From an uncultured Winogradskyella sp. (GTDB lineage Bacteria > Bacteroidota > Bacteroidia > Flavobacteriales > Flavobacteriaceae): a stretch of 64,000 nucleotides of DNA. Position numbers and translations under genes: made by a program. The stretch spans positions 1 to 64,000 of the forward strand of contig NZ_CANMCZ010000002.1 in assembly GCF_947496485.1 (NCBI RefSeq). Direction: 5' to 3'. Below, in pieces: positions 47,401-55,089 of the stretch (position 1 is the first letter of the stretch; every line of letters starts with the position of its first letter). The notes below the pieces were generated by a model, which was not told where the DNA came from, searched no databases, and worked only from the letters and a program-made list of their open reading frames with translations.

Positions 47401-49043
47401 CTACGTCAATTACTGACGTTGATATTTCTTGGACACCAGGCGATACTGAAACCGATTGGACTTATGAATATGGTGTATCACCATACGCACAAGGTGGTGG
47501 AGGTACTTCTGGAACTGTAATGACTACTCCTTCTCTTAGTTTGTCAGGTTTAACTGAAGGCGAGACTTATGATATTTACATTCAATCAAATTGTGGAGGG
47601 TCAGATAGTGTATATGCTACTCTGTCTTGGACACAACCTATTTCTGGGGCAACTTGTGAAGCTGCAATTACTGTTGGTGCTTTGCCTTATAATACATCTG
47701 ATGATACCGCTAACTACGGAGATGATTATTCGGGTTCTGCTGGCGCTACTGGTTGTGGTACAACAAGTAACTATTTAAATGGTGATGATGTAGTTTATGC
47801 TTACACAGCTACAGCAGATACATCAATTAATATTGCTTTGTCCGCATTAGGTGGTGCATGGTCAGGTATGTTTGTTTATACAGATTGTGCAAATATTGGG
47901 ACAGAATGTGTTGCAGGAATGGGTAATGGCAGTAGTACTGCGGATTACGCACTTGATGTTGATGTACTAAGTGGAACAACCTATTATATTGTCATCTCAA
48001 CATGGCCTGCACCACAGAGTACAACTTACACATTAGATATAACAGAAAATTTATGTACTGGCGCAACTGTTACTATTCCTGCAGATCCAATTGATTTTAC
48101 AAATTGTCCTACGACTGTAGATGTATCTATATCAATTGATGATTTAGGTGATTCAGGAACTTTAACTATTTCTGCAGAAGATGATATGGGTAATCCTGCT
48201 GGTACAGGTGGTGCTGTTTCTGCTACTGGAATATTTACAATAACAAATGTACCAGTGCCACAAACAAGCTGGTCTATAACAATAGCTCATGAATCTAACA
48301 CTGACTGTGATGTCGTATTAGGACCTTTTGTATTAGACTGCCCACCAGCAAATGATGACATAGCTGCTGCAATCGCAATTACTGTAGATGAAGGTTTCTG
48401 TGACGGTACGAATACTAATGGTACTAATTTATACACAAGTGACTCTGGCGAAGGAGCTGGTTCATGTTTCAATGGAGGAGTTGCAGATGATGATGTTTGG
48501 TTTACGTTTACGGTTCCTAGTGGTACAGCGACTGTGGACGTTTCTACAGACTTTACAGGTGGTACTTTACTTGATTCTGAAATAGCAGTTTATTCAGGTA
48601 CTTCAGGTAGTTTAGTTGAACTAGGATGTAGCCAAGATGAAGGAACGACTATATTATCAAATGGTTTTTCTTGGAATTCTTTAATCACTGATTTAGCGGT
48701 AACAGTTGGCGAAACATATTATGTACAAGTTGCTGGTTATAATGCTAACGCTGGTACTTTCTGTTTGGATGTTTCTACTAATCAAGTATTAAGTACTACT
48801 GATTTAGAGAACGAATCAGCATTTACATATTATCCTAACCCAGTTGAAAATACATTAACACTAAATGCTCAAAATACTATTGAGAATGTTACTGTATTTA
48901 ATGTGCTAGGTCAAGAAGTATTGAGAGCTGTTCCTAATGCAGTTGATAGTGAATTAGATATGTCTAATTTGCAAGCTGGTGCTTACTTTGTTAAAGTAAC
49001 TATTGCTAATGTTACTAAAACAGTGAGAGTTATTAAGCAGTAA
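44433..49043 (+). CDS. Giant secreted adhesin-like protein with type IX sorting domain
   Basis: A 1536-residue surface protein. After a signal peptide (about 1-20) comes a choice-of-anchor-J/cleaved-adhesin domain (about 21-172). A duplicated ~125-residue module beginning LPYNTSDDTANY follows at about 320-452 and again at about 1072-1205. Three fibronectin type III-like domains lie near 452-540, 708-800 and 976-1065 (for example ADLGWTENAGASSWNIELG), with two further adhesin-like sandwiches between them. A beta module sits at about 1305-1450, and the C-terminal sorting domain at about 1455-1536 (TYYPNPVENTLTLNAQ ... LQAGAYFVKVTI). Its domains suggest binding to cells, glycans or matrix. It is monocistronic with its own terminator. 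The ligand is unknown. Confidence 0.9.
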   Translation: MKKITLALLVMLAFCWHSNAQFTESFDTEIPATWTVLNEDGGTYTWEYVTNYPQAGAGHARIHWESAAHQDYLISPQFTATIGTSDRVNFYAGIDGTTFTETFEVRVSTTGTAAADFTDLIASETAATNASAGNYTLYSYDLSAYDGSAIYVAIVATDTDRFYLAVDEFSVDAAPTDTLDYLNLQWPPTLTFAENEMADQFVYAQAYEAGLTDVTAGQSPGIEAWIGYSSTDTDPSGAGWTWEVATFNTEVGNNDEYAVAMQNIGLAEATYYYASRFRLNGGPFGYGGILADGSNGGTWDGTTNISGVLTVTAPVANPGDNCANPIVVMSLPYNTSDDTANYSNEYGNGDSSCSSFYLSGNDVVYTYTPSADMNIKLDLSGLSATYSGIHVLDSCPTDVGANCVGFAGNSASTDRSIDVSVVNGTTYFIVISTWAAPNSVAYTLDITEILCADPSDLTVSAITTTSADLGWTENAGASSWNIELGTAGFVPTGVATATSATNPYPAMGLTENTAYDFYIQSDCGTSQSAWIGPLTFTTACTTFTAPYTEDFESAGALPSCWTLGGDDVWEFTDTGAEHIGDAGTLTGNTASDGFFAWLDDSDPTATNASLISPFVDVTGLTTPALSFYEVSNNEGANPNATLTVEVWDGAAWNVMGTYNTNTAGWELKVIDLSGLTFTGDAQARFLVADSGSFYDDIAIDDVTFDEAPSCFDPSMLTATNILTDSADLGWTENGSSTLWNIELVDITAMGTQTGNPTATGVANPYMATGLTSDNAYEFYVQADCGASGTSAWAGPFAFRTLCSVITPEYVADMSVNVPDSCWDEAGSGDATSGPMDLGSSDWRDGTSYALGSSNAINLYFNNDSEWLLSPTFDLSTGGPYQLEINVAVTNWNGGTTPDSMGSDDEVQLLMSTDGGTTWTNVTTWNAANEPPVGGIEYVEDLTAITGNVQFAVLATDGAIDDSEDYDFHVGKFRVREIPSCAEPTGLMAATTSITDVDISWTPGDTETDWTYEYGVSPYAQGGGGTSGTVMTTPSLSLSGLTEGETYDIYIQSNCGGSDSVYATLSWTQPISGATCEAAITVGALPYNTSDDTANYGDDYSGSAGATGCGTTSNYLNGDDVVYAYTATADTSINIALSALGGAWSGMFVYTDCANIGTECVAGMGNGSSTADYALDVDVLSGTTYYIVISTWPAPQSTTYTLDITENLCTGATVTIPADPIDFTNCPTTVDVSISIDDLGDSGTLTISAEDDMGNPAGTGGAVSATGIFTITNVPVPQTSWSITIAHESNTDCDVVLGPFVLDCPPANDDIAAAIAITVDEGFCDGTNTNGTNLYTSDSGEGAGSCFNGGVADDDVWFTFTVPSGTATVDVSTDFTGGTLLDSEIAVYSGTSGSLVELGCSQDEGTTILSNGFSWNSLITDLAVTVGETYYVQVAGYNANAGTFCLDVSTNQVLSTTDLENESAFTYYPNPVENTLTLNAQNTIENVTVFNVLGQEVLRAVPNAVDSELDMSNLQAGAYFVKVTIANVTKTVRVIKQ

Positions 49044-49065
49044 ATTATTAACTAATAATAAATTC

Positions 49066-49095
49066 AAAAGCCACCTATATGGTGGCTTTTGCTTT
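49066..49095 (+). terminator. Intrinsic terminator of the adhesin gene
   Basis: AAAAGCCACC (49066-49075) and GGTGGCTTTT (49081-49090) form a 10-bp stem. The promoter of the next gene begins within ten bases of it. Confidence 0.85.
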
Positions 49096-49104
49096 TTGTT
49101 TATT

Positions 49105-49112
49105 TACCTTTG
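49105..49112 (+). promoter_or_regulatory. -7 promoter element of the glycosyltransferase operon
   Basis: TACCTTTG, matching TAnnTTTG, only six bases before the ATG at 49119. The mRNA would be leaderless or nearly so. Confidence 0.55.
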
Positions 49113-49118
49113 TACCTT

Positions 49119-50120
49119 ATGGAGGGTATTATTTTTTCTTTTATTATTCCAGTTTATAATAGACCAGATGAGATTGAAGAACTGTTAGAGAGTTTTTCAA
49201 AATTTGAAGACAAAGAGATTTACGAAATAGTTATTGTTGAAGATGGATCTGATAATACTTCTAAAAATGTCGTAGATTTCTTTAGAGATAAGTTAGACAT
49301 TTCTTACTATTATAAACCTAATTCTGGCCCAGGTGATTCAAGAAATTATGGGATGAATAAAGCAAAAGGAAATTATTTTATCATTTTAGATTCAGATGTT
49401 ATACTACCACCAAATTATTTAGCTGAAGTAAAAACGTTTTTAAAAAATTCATACTACGAATGTTTTGGAGGACCAGATGCTGCGCACAGCTCATTTACTA
49501 ATTTACAGAAAGCTATTAACTTTGCTATGACTTCATTTATTACGACAGGTGGTATTAGGGGAGGCAAACAACAAGTTGAAGATTTTCAACCTCGAAGTTT
49601 TAATATGGGTTTGTCTAAAAAAGCATTTATAGCTTCTGGAGGTTTTGGGAAAATTCATCCTGGTGAAGATCCTGACTTATCATTACGACTTCATAAATTA
49701 GGTTATAAAACTACGTTTATTGAAAATGCTTATGTATATCATAAGCGTCGTGTGTCTTGGTTCAAATTCTACAAACAAGTTTATAAATTTGGTATGGTAA
49801 GACCGATTCTAAATCAATGGCATCCTAGCTCTAAGAGTTTAGTATATTGGTTTCCTACTATATTTAGTTTAGGTTTAATAACATCTATTATTTTGTTGGT
49901 ATTCAATCTTACACTACCGATTTATTTGTATCTTTTCTATTTTGCTCTAGCCTTTGTTTTAGCATTTATATCAAATAAGAATTTTTTAGTTGCTTTTCAG
50001 GCTTTATTGGCTATTATCATCCAGTTTTTTGGCTATGGTTACGGGTTTTTAAAGTCAACTTTCAATTTAGTGGTATTAGGTAAGAATCCTGAGGAAACAT
50101 TTCCTCAACTTTTTTTCTAA
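49119..50120 (+). CDS. Family 2 glycosyltransferase with C-terminal membrane helices
   Basis: A 333-residue inverting GT2 enzyme that transfers a sugar from a nucleotide sugar, probably at the inner membrane. The GT-A domain has FSFIIPVYNRPDEIEELLESF (about 5-25), the metal-binding DSDVILP (about 91-97, an LDSD variant of DxD), and the catalytic-base region HPGEDPDLSLRLHKLGY (about 184-200). Two hydrophobic segments (about 243-290) and a hydrophobic tail anchor it. The chosen ATG at 49119 follows a promoter element; the longer frame from 49089 runs through the preceding terminator and is rejected. It is followed six bases later by YbbR and coaE. Confidence 0.88.
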   Translation: MEGIIFSFIIPVYNRPDEIEELLESFSKFEDKEIYEIVIVEDGSDNTSKNVVDFFRDKLDISYYYKPNSGPGDSRNYGMNKAKGNYFIILDSDVILPPNYLAEVKTFLKNSYYECFGGPDAAHSSFTNLQKAINFAMTSFITTGGIRGGKQQVEDFQPRSFNMGLSKKAFIASGGFGKIHPGEDPDLSLRLHKLGYKTTFIENAYVYHKRRVSWFKFYKQVYKFGMVRPILNQWHPSSKSLVYWFPTIFSLGLITSIILLVFNLTLPIYLYLFYFALAFVLAFISNKNFLVAFQALLAIIIQFFGYGYGFLKSTFNLVVLGKNPEETFPQLFF

Positions 50121-50126
50121 ATTAGC

Positions 50127-51089
50127 ATGAACTCTAATAAAAAAAATAACATATCTGGTTTTCTAAAAAAGAAGAATGTAAAGCGATTTTCACTTTTTGT
50201 TGTAATAGCATTTATATTTTTAATTTTCTCTAAATTGTCAAATGACTACAAGCAAACTATAAAATTGAAAGTTAATGTGGTTAATATTCAAGATGAGATT
50301 GTATTACAAGGAGATTCGGTAAATACCATTAATGCATACATTGAAGCTAAAGGTTTTTCTCTAATTCCATTTATGTTTAAAGGTTCTACGGATATTGTCT
50401 TAGACGGAAAAACAGATGTGATATCTAGACCTAATCAGTTTATTTTCGATGTACAAAAGCATCAATATCTTATAGAAGGACAATTAGGAAAATCGTATAA
50501 AGTAATTTCATTAAAACCAGATACACTGTTAATATCTTATTCTAAAAGTGCTTCAAAGGTTGTTCCTATTAGCTTGATACATTCTATTGAATATGCGTTA
50601 GGCTATGATGTAAAAGAGGATCTTAATTTAAGTGTAGATAGCGTGAAAGTTGTTGGACCTTCTTCAGAAATTGATAAAATAGAAACTTTAGAAACTGAAA
50701 ATTTAGAACTGAAAAATGTAAAGAAAGATATTAGTGAGGAGATAGGACTAAATATATCTGAGTATGACAATATTGAAATTTTTCCAAAAACAGTTAATAT
50801 AAGCGGTGAGGTAACTAAATTTACTGAAGGAACTATCGAAATACCAATTATAATTACAAATAAACCAAATAACGTTGATATCAACTACTTTCCAAAAACA
50901 GTGACTATCGCTTATTATGTGGATTTAGATAAATATAATTCTATAACAACTAAAGACTTTATGGTAGAGTGTAATTATGCAAATATAGATGATAATCAAA
51001 CATATTTTATGCCAGTAATTACAAAGAAACCAGAGTCTGTAAAGCGGATTAGTATAAAACAAAAGCGTATAGATTTTATAAAATTATAA
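50127..51089 (+). CDS. YbbR/CdaR-like membrane-anchored protein
   Basis: A 320-residue protein with one N-terminal membrane helix (about 22-38). The rest is extracytoplasmic beta-sandwich of YbbR-like repeats (about 45-315), with SVKVVGPSSEIDKIETLETENLEL and FPKTVNISGEVTKFTEGTIEIPIIITNKPN recalling the YbbR pattern. In Firmicutes the relative CdaR regulates a diadenylate cyclase, but no cyclase gene is adjacent here. In Bacteroidota YbbR-like genes typically precede coaE, as here: the stop and the coaE ATG are adjacent (TAAATG). The role is unknown. Confidence 0.82.
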   Translation: MNSNKKNNISGFLKKKNVKRFSLFVVIAFIFLIFSKLSNDYKQTIKLKVNVVNIQDEIVLQGDSVNTINAYIEAKGFSLIPFMFKGSTDIVLDGKTDVISRPNQFIFDVQKHQYLIEGQLGKSYKVISLKPDTLLISYSKSASKVVPISLIHSIEYALGYDVKEDLNLSVDSVKVVGPSSEIDKIETLETENLELKNVKKDISEEIGLNISEYDNIEIFPKTVNISGEVTKFTEGTIEIPIIITNKPNNVDINYFPKTVTIAYYVDLDKYNSITTKDFMVECNYANIDDNQTYFMPVITKKPESVKRISIKQKRIDFIKL

Positions 51090-51686
51090 ATGGTAGTAGT
51101 AGGACTTACAGGTGGTATAGGAAGTGGTAAAACAACTATTTTAAAATGTTTTGAATCGCTAGGAATACCTGTTTATATTGCCGATGATGAAGCAAAAGCT
51201 TTAATGAATCGCTCAAAGATCATTAAAAAAAAACTCATACAATTGTTTGGTAAATCTGCTTACAAAGGGGACAAATTGAATAGACCTTATTTAGCTTCAA
51301 AAATATTCAATGATAAAGACTTACTCTCTAAAATGAATGCTATCGTTCACCCAAAAGTTGCATCACATTTTGAACGTTGGTTAAAAAAGCAAAACGCACC
51401 TTATATCATAAAGGAAGTTGCTATTATTTTTGAAAACAATCTCGAACATCAATACGATTACATCATTACTGTCGTTGCCGATGAGGATTTAAGAATAAAG
51501 CGTGTTATGAAAAGAGATGATACTACAAGAGAAAAAATACAATCTATTATAGGTAATCAATTGTCTGATGCTGATAAGATAGAAAAGTCCGATTTTGTAA
51601 TCACAAACAATGATTTGAATTCTGCTAAAGAACAAGCTATTTCAATTCATCAGCAATTACTTCAACTAACTGGCTGTAAGAATTAA
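51090..51686 (+). CDS. coaE: Dephospho-CoA kinase
   Basis: Last step of coenzyme A synthesis, phosphorylating the 3'-hydroxyl of dephospho-CoA with ATP. The 198-residue protein has the P-loop GLTGGIGSGKTTILKCFESLGIPVYIADDEAK (about 5-36) and conserved LNRPYLASKIFNDKDLLSKMNAIVHPKV (about 63-90). The lid region RVMKRDDTTREKIQSIIGNQLSDADKIEKSDFVI (about 140-173) is present. It directly abuts the YbbR gene. Together with coaBC the window covers three CoA steps. Confidence 0.97.
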   Translation: MVVVGLTGGIGSGKTTILKCFESLGIPVYIADDEAKALMNRSKIIKKKLIQLFGKSAYKGDKLNRPYLASKIFNDKDLLSKMNAIVHPKVASHFERWLKKQNAPYIIKEVAIIFENNLEHQYDYIITVVADEDLRIKRVMKRDDTTREKIQSIIGNQLSDADKIEKSDFVITNNDLNSAKEQAISIHQQLLQLTGCKN

Positions 51687-51740
51687 CAATTCTTTTGTTA
51701 ATGTATGGTTAAACCTAATTTATACTAAATGTTAAAATGT

Positions 51741-51748
51741 TAAATTTG
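51741..51748 (+). promoter_or_regulatory. -7 promoter element of the two-component operon
   Basis: TAAATTTG, matching TAnnTTTG, four bases before the ATG of the kinase gene; the transcript would be essentially leaderless. Confidence 0.55.
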
Positions 51749-51752
51749 ACCG

Positions 51753-53327
51753 ATGGGTAAAAAGCTATTCGTCTTATTAGTTGTGTTAATGAGTTTGTCG
51801 CTCATTGGTATCATCTTTGTTCAATCATTTTTTATTAATAATAGCTTAGAGAATGAGGAAAAGAATTTTACACGAAGTGTAAAACATGCTTTAACTTTTG
51901 TTTCTAAAGACATAGAGGATAGAGAATTAAGGAACTACTATATAAAGATTCAGCCATTAATTGCGCAAGGTAAAGAACCAGACTCAACTGTAATACAGCA
52001 GCTTTATGTTACAGCTACAGATGATATAAATGATAAAACCATTGTACACCGTAACACCATTTTAGAAGAGCGTTTTAAAGTGCCTTCTTTGTTCTTTGAA
52101 ATTGATGCAGATAGTATAACATTAAGCAATCTCACTAATGAGAGGGTTACAGAAATTTATAATAATTCTAGTATAGATGGTAATAAAAGTATAAAGCCTG
52201 AAAAAACTTTGGTAGAGTACTCTTCCTTATCCGAATTAAGTAAGCAATTGTATGAACAGACCTTCAAGACTTTACTTAAGGAAAAAGATATACCGATATA
52301 TAAAAGAGTTACCGCTTTACAAGTTAAGACCTTGTTAAGGCGAGAACTGCAGAGTGAAGGTATTAATCTAGATTTCGAATTTTCTATTTATGATGATGAT
52401 CTGGCAACGAAGGTACAGACAGAAAGTTTTGAAAAATCTAAAGATAACTATGGTGTACCTATTTTTTTAGATAATAATAACGAAGGTAGTTATAACCTAT
52501 GGGTAGACTTTCCTGATAGAAAAAAATACTTATTATCTTCTATTTTATGGATGATACTTTTATCAATAATATTTACAGGTATAATAATTATAGCTTATTC
52601 TAGTGCTATTTATCAATTAATAAAGCAAAGACAAATATCACAGATAAAGACCGATTTTATTAATAATATGACACATGAGTTTAAAACACCAATAGCAACT
52701 ATAAATTTGGCATTAGACTCGATAAAAAATCCAAAAATAATTAATGACCAAGAAAAGGTTAAACGTTATTTAGGGATGATAAAAGAAGAAAATAAGCGTA
52801 TGCACGCTCAAGTAGAAAATGTTTTACGTATTTCTAAGTTAGAGAAAAATGAACTCAATATAAGTAAGGAACGTTTAAAGTTACACGATTTAGTTGAAGA
52901 TGCGATAACTCACGTAGAGTTAATGATAGAAGATAGAAAAGGGTATGTGAAAACTCATTTAGATGCTGCCAAGTCATCAGTTTTGGCAAATGAAACACAT
53001 TTTACTAACGTGATTGTAAATATATTAGATAATGCTATTAAATATTCAGATGATGCACCAAAAATCGATATATATTCCGAAAATATTGGAAATAATATTA
53101 TTCTAAAAATAGTAGACCAAGGTAACGGAATGACAAAAGCAGTAGCTAAGCGAGTATTTGAGAAATTTTATAGAGAACATACAGGTAATGTGCACAATGT
53201 AAAAGGGCATGGGTTAGGTTTGGCCTATGTAAAACGAATAATAGATGACCACCAAGGTTATATATCAGTAGAAAGTGAAAAAGGAAAAGGCAGCACTTTT
53301 ATTATAAAGTTGCCGTTAATATCATAA
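51753..53327 (+). CDS. Sensor histidine kinase, RprX-like
   Basis: A 524-residue membrane kinase. Two membrane helices (about 6-28 and 262-285) enclose a large periplasmic sensor of about 230 residues with no recognised domain. There is no HAMP domain. The HisKA domain has NNMTHEFKTPIATINLALDSI with phosphoacceptor His308, and the ATPase domain has the N box NVIVNILDNAIKYSDD, G1 IVDQGNGM and G2 GHGLGLAYVKRII. It is cotranscribed with the response regulator nine bases downstream. The pair resembles RprX/RprY of Bacteroides; this comparison is from memory. The signal sensed is unknown. Confidence 0.93.
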   Translation: MGKKLFVLLVVLMSLSLIGIIFVQSFFINNSLENEEKNFTRSVKHALTFVSKDIEDRELRNYYIKIQPLIAQGKEPDSTVIQQLYVTATDDINDKTIVHRNTILEERFKVPSLFFEIDADSITLSNLTNERVTEIYNNSSIDGNKSIKPEKTLVEYSSLSELSKQLYEQTFKTLLKEKDIPIYKRVTALQVKTLLRRELQSEGINLDFEFSIYDDDLATKVQTESFEKSKDNYGVPIFLDNNNEGSYNLWVDFPDRKKYLLSSILWMILLSIIFTGIIIIAYSSAIYQLIKQRQISQIKTDFINNMTHEFKTPIATINLALDSIKNPKIINDQEKVKRYLGMIKEENKRMHAQVENVLRISKLEKNELNISKERLKLHDLVEDAITHVELMIEDRKGYVKTHLDAAKSSVLANETHFTNVIVNILDNAIKYSDDAPKIDIYSENIGNNIILKIVDQGNGMTKAVAKRVFEKFYREHTGNVHNVKGHGLGLAYVKRIIDDHQGYISVESEKGKGSTFIIKLPLIS

Positions 53328-53336
53328 AAGCAAATT

Positions 53337-54050
53337 ATGGAAGAACAAAACAAAAAAATACTTTTGGTAGAAGACGATCCAAATTTTGGAACTGTTTTAA
53401 AAGATTATTTAATGATGAACGATTACGACGTTGTCCATGCTAAAAATGGAATGGAAGGTTTCGAGAAGTTCAAAAAAGACGATTACGATCTTTGTATTTT
53501 AGATGTAATGATGCCTTACAAGGATGGATTTACTCTAGCAAAAGAAATAAGAGAAAAGAATACTGATGTGCCTATTATCTTTTTAACAGCAAAAGCGATG
53601 AAAGAAGATGTTCTTAAAGGCTACAAAGTAGGTGCAGATGACTATCTCAATAAACCGTTTGATAGCGAAGTGCTATTAATGAAAATTAAAGCTATTATGC
53701 AACGTAAAGCAACAGACTCAGTTGCAGATAGCAAACAGTTTGAATTTAAGATTGGGCGCTTTGACCTTAACTCTAAACTTCGTTTCTTAAAATTTGATGG
53801 TGGTGATCCATCAAAATTGTCACCAAAAGAAAATGAGTTGTTACGTTTATTAGCATTGCACGAAAATGATTTAATGCCAAGAGAATTAGCTTTAACAAAA
53901 ATATGGAGAGACGATAACTATTTTACCTCTCGTAGTATGGATGTTTACATTGCTAAATTGCGTAAATATTTAAAACCAGATCCTAATGTTGAAATTTTAA
54001 ATATTCATGGTGAAGGCTTTAGGTTAGTAATAAATAACAAATCAGAGTAA
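53337..54050 (+). CDS. OmpR-family response regulator, RprY-like
   Basis: A 237-residue regulator. The receiver domain (about 5-120) has the acidic pocket VEDD (about 11-14), phosphoacceptor Asp56 (CILDVMMP), Thr84 (FLTAK) and Lys106 (YLNKPFD). The C-terminal winged helix (about 140-232) has ENELLRLLALHENDLMPRELALTKIWRDDNYFTSRSMDVYIAKLRKYLKPDPNVEILNIHGEGFRL. It is the output partner of the kinase before it. In Bacteroides RprY is thought to regulate envelope and redox genes; targets here are not visible. A terminator follows it. Confidence 0.95.
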   Translation: MEEQNKKILLVEDDPNFGTVLKDYLMMNDYDVVHAKNGMEGFEKFKKDDYDLCILDVMMPYKDGFTLAKEIREKNTDVPIIFLTAKAMKEDVLKGYKVGADDYLNKPFDSEVLLMKIKAIMQRKATDSVADSKQFEFKIGRFDLNSKLRFLKFDGGDPSKLSPKENELLRLLALHENDLMPRELALTKIWRDDNYFTSRSMDVYIAKLRKYLKPDPNVEILNIHGEGFRLVINNKSE

Positions 54051-54071
54051 TAAGTATAAATTTATATTAAG

Positions 54072-54098
54072 AATCCAGCCTATTGAGCTGGATTTTTT
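54072..54098 (+). terminator. Intrinsic terminator of the two-component operon
   Basis: AATCCAGC (54072-54079) and GCTGGATT (54087-54094) form an 8-bp stem followed by TTTTT. Confidence 0.8.
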
Positions 54099-54186
54099 AT
54101 ATCGTATAAAAGGTGCTTTCATATTGAGTATGGTCGATACACAATTTGGCTACTTATTAAATATTTGTGCCTTCTAGAACTGAGCG

Positions 54187-55089
54187 TTATATTTTTTCTT
54201 CAATGAACTTAATAATATTTGCAACTTCAGTTTCAAAATCAAACCACTTAATTGATTTATCTTTTCTAAACCAAGTGAGTTGTCGTTTTGCAAAGCGCCT
54301 GGTATTCTTCTTTATTTCTGAAATAGCGACTTCTAAGGTAGAATTTCCTTCGAAATAGTTAAACAATTCTTTGTAGCCAACAGTGTTTAAAGCATTGAGA
54401 TGTTTAAAGGGAACTAAAGCTTTGGCTTCTTCAAGTAATCCATTAGCAATCATAATATCTACACGCTGATTAATTCTGTCGTAAATAATCGAACGTTCAG
54501 CATCTAGCCCTATAGAAATAGTTTTAAAATTCCGTATTTTTTCAGGATTGGTTAAAAAAGACGAATAAGGTTTATGAGTGCCAATACAAATTTCTAGTGC
54601 TCTAATTACGCGTTGCGGATTATCAATGGCTATCGTTTTATAGGCTATTGGGTCTAAGAGTTTTAGCTGTTCTTGTAAATCATTTAATCCATTAGTTTTT
54701 AGTTCATTGTTAAGTCCTTCTCTTATGCTACTGTCTACTTCTGGAAAATAATCTAAACCTTTTGTAATTGCCTTTACATATAGACCAGAACCACCAACCA
54801 TAATTGCCGTTGAATGTTCTTGATGAATTTCTTCTATTTTAGAAATAGCTTCACGTTCAAAATCACCTACTGAATAATCATCTTTTATAGATTTATGCTG
54901 AATAAAATGATGTTTTGCAGTATTAAGCTCTTCTAGGGAAGGTGCAGCAGTACCAATATTCATTTCTTTATAAAACTGACGAGAATCAGCTGAGATAATT
55001 TCGGTATTAAAATGTTGAGCTAACTTTATACTCAAAGCAGTTTTACCAATAGCCGTTGGTCCAACAATAGATATGAGAGTTTTAGTCAT
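54187..55089 (-). CDS. miaA: tRNA dimethylallyltransferase
   Basis: Adds a dimethylallyl group to A37 of tRNAs reading UNN codons. The 300-residue protein has the P-loop SIVGPTAIGKTALSIKLA (about 6-23), ISADSRQFYKEMNIGTAAPS (about 32-51), the VGGSGLYVKAITKGLD loop (about 97-112), and NPQRVIRALEI (about 155-165). The longest frame starts at 55161 within the channel gene, but the family start MTKTLISIVGPTA is the ATG at 55089. It overlaps the channel gene's stop by eight bases, so the two are co-transcribed. With trmD it is one of two enzymes in this window that modify position 37 of tRNA. Confidence 0.96.
   Translation of the reverse strand: MTKTLISIVGPTAIGKTALSIKLAQHFNTEIISADSRQFYKEMNIGTAAPSLEELNTAKHHFIQHKSIKDDYSVGDFEREAISKIEEIHQEHSTAIMVGGSGLYVKAITKGLDYFPEVDSSIREGLNNELKTNGLNDLQEQLKLLDPIAYKTIAIDNPQRVIRALEICIGTHKPYSSFLTNPEKIRNFKTISIGLDAERSIIYDRINQRVDIMIANGLLEEAKALVPFKHLNALNTVGYKELFNYFEGNSTLEVAISEIKKNTRRFAKRQLTWFRKDKSIKWFDFETEVANIIKFIEEKI

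Noticed and set aside
45393..48060. Repeats in the adhesin gene as a mobile or CRISPR-like array
   Set aside because: The similarity is at protein level only; the DNA of the two modules has diverged, and there are no regular spacers.
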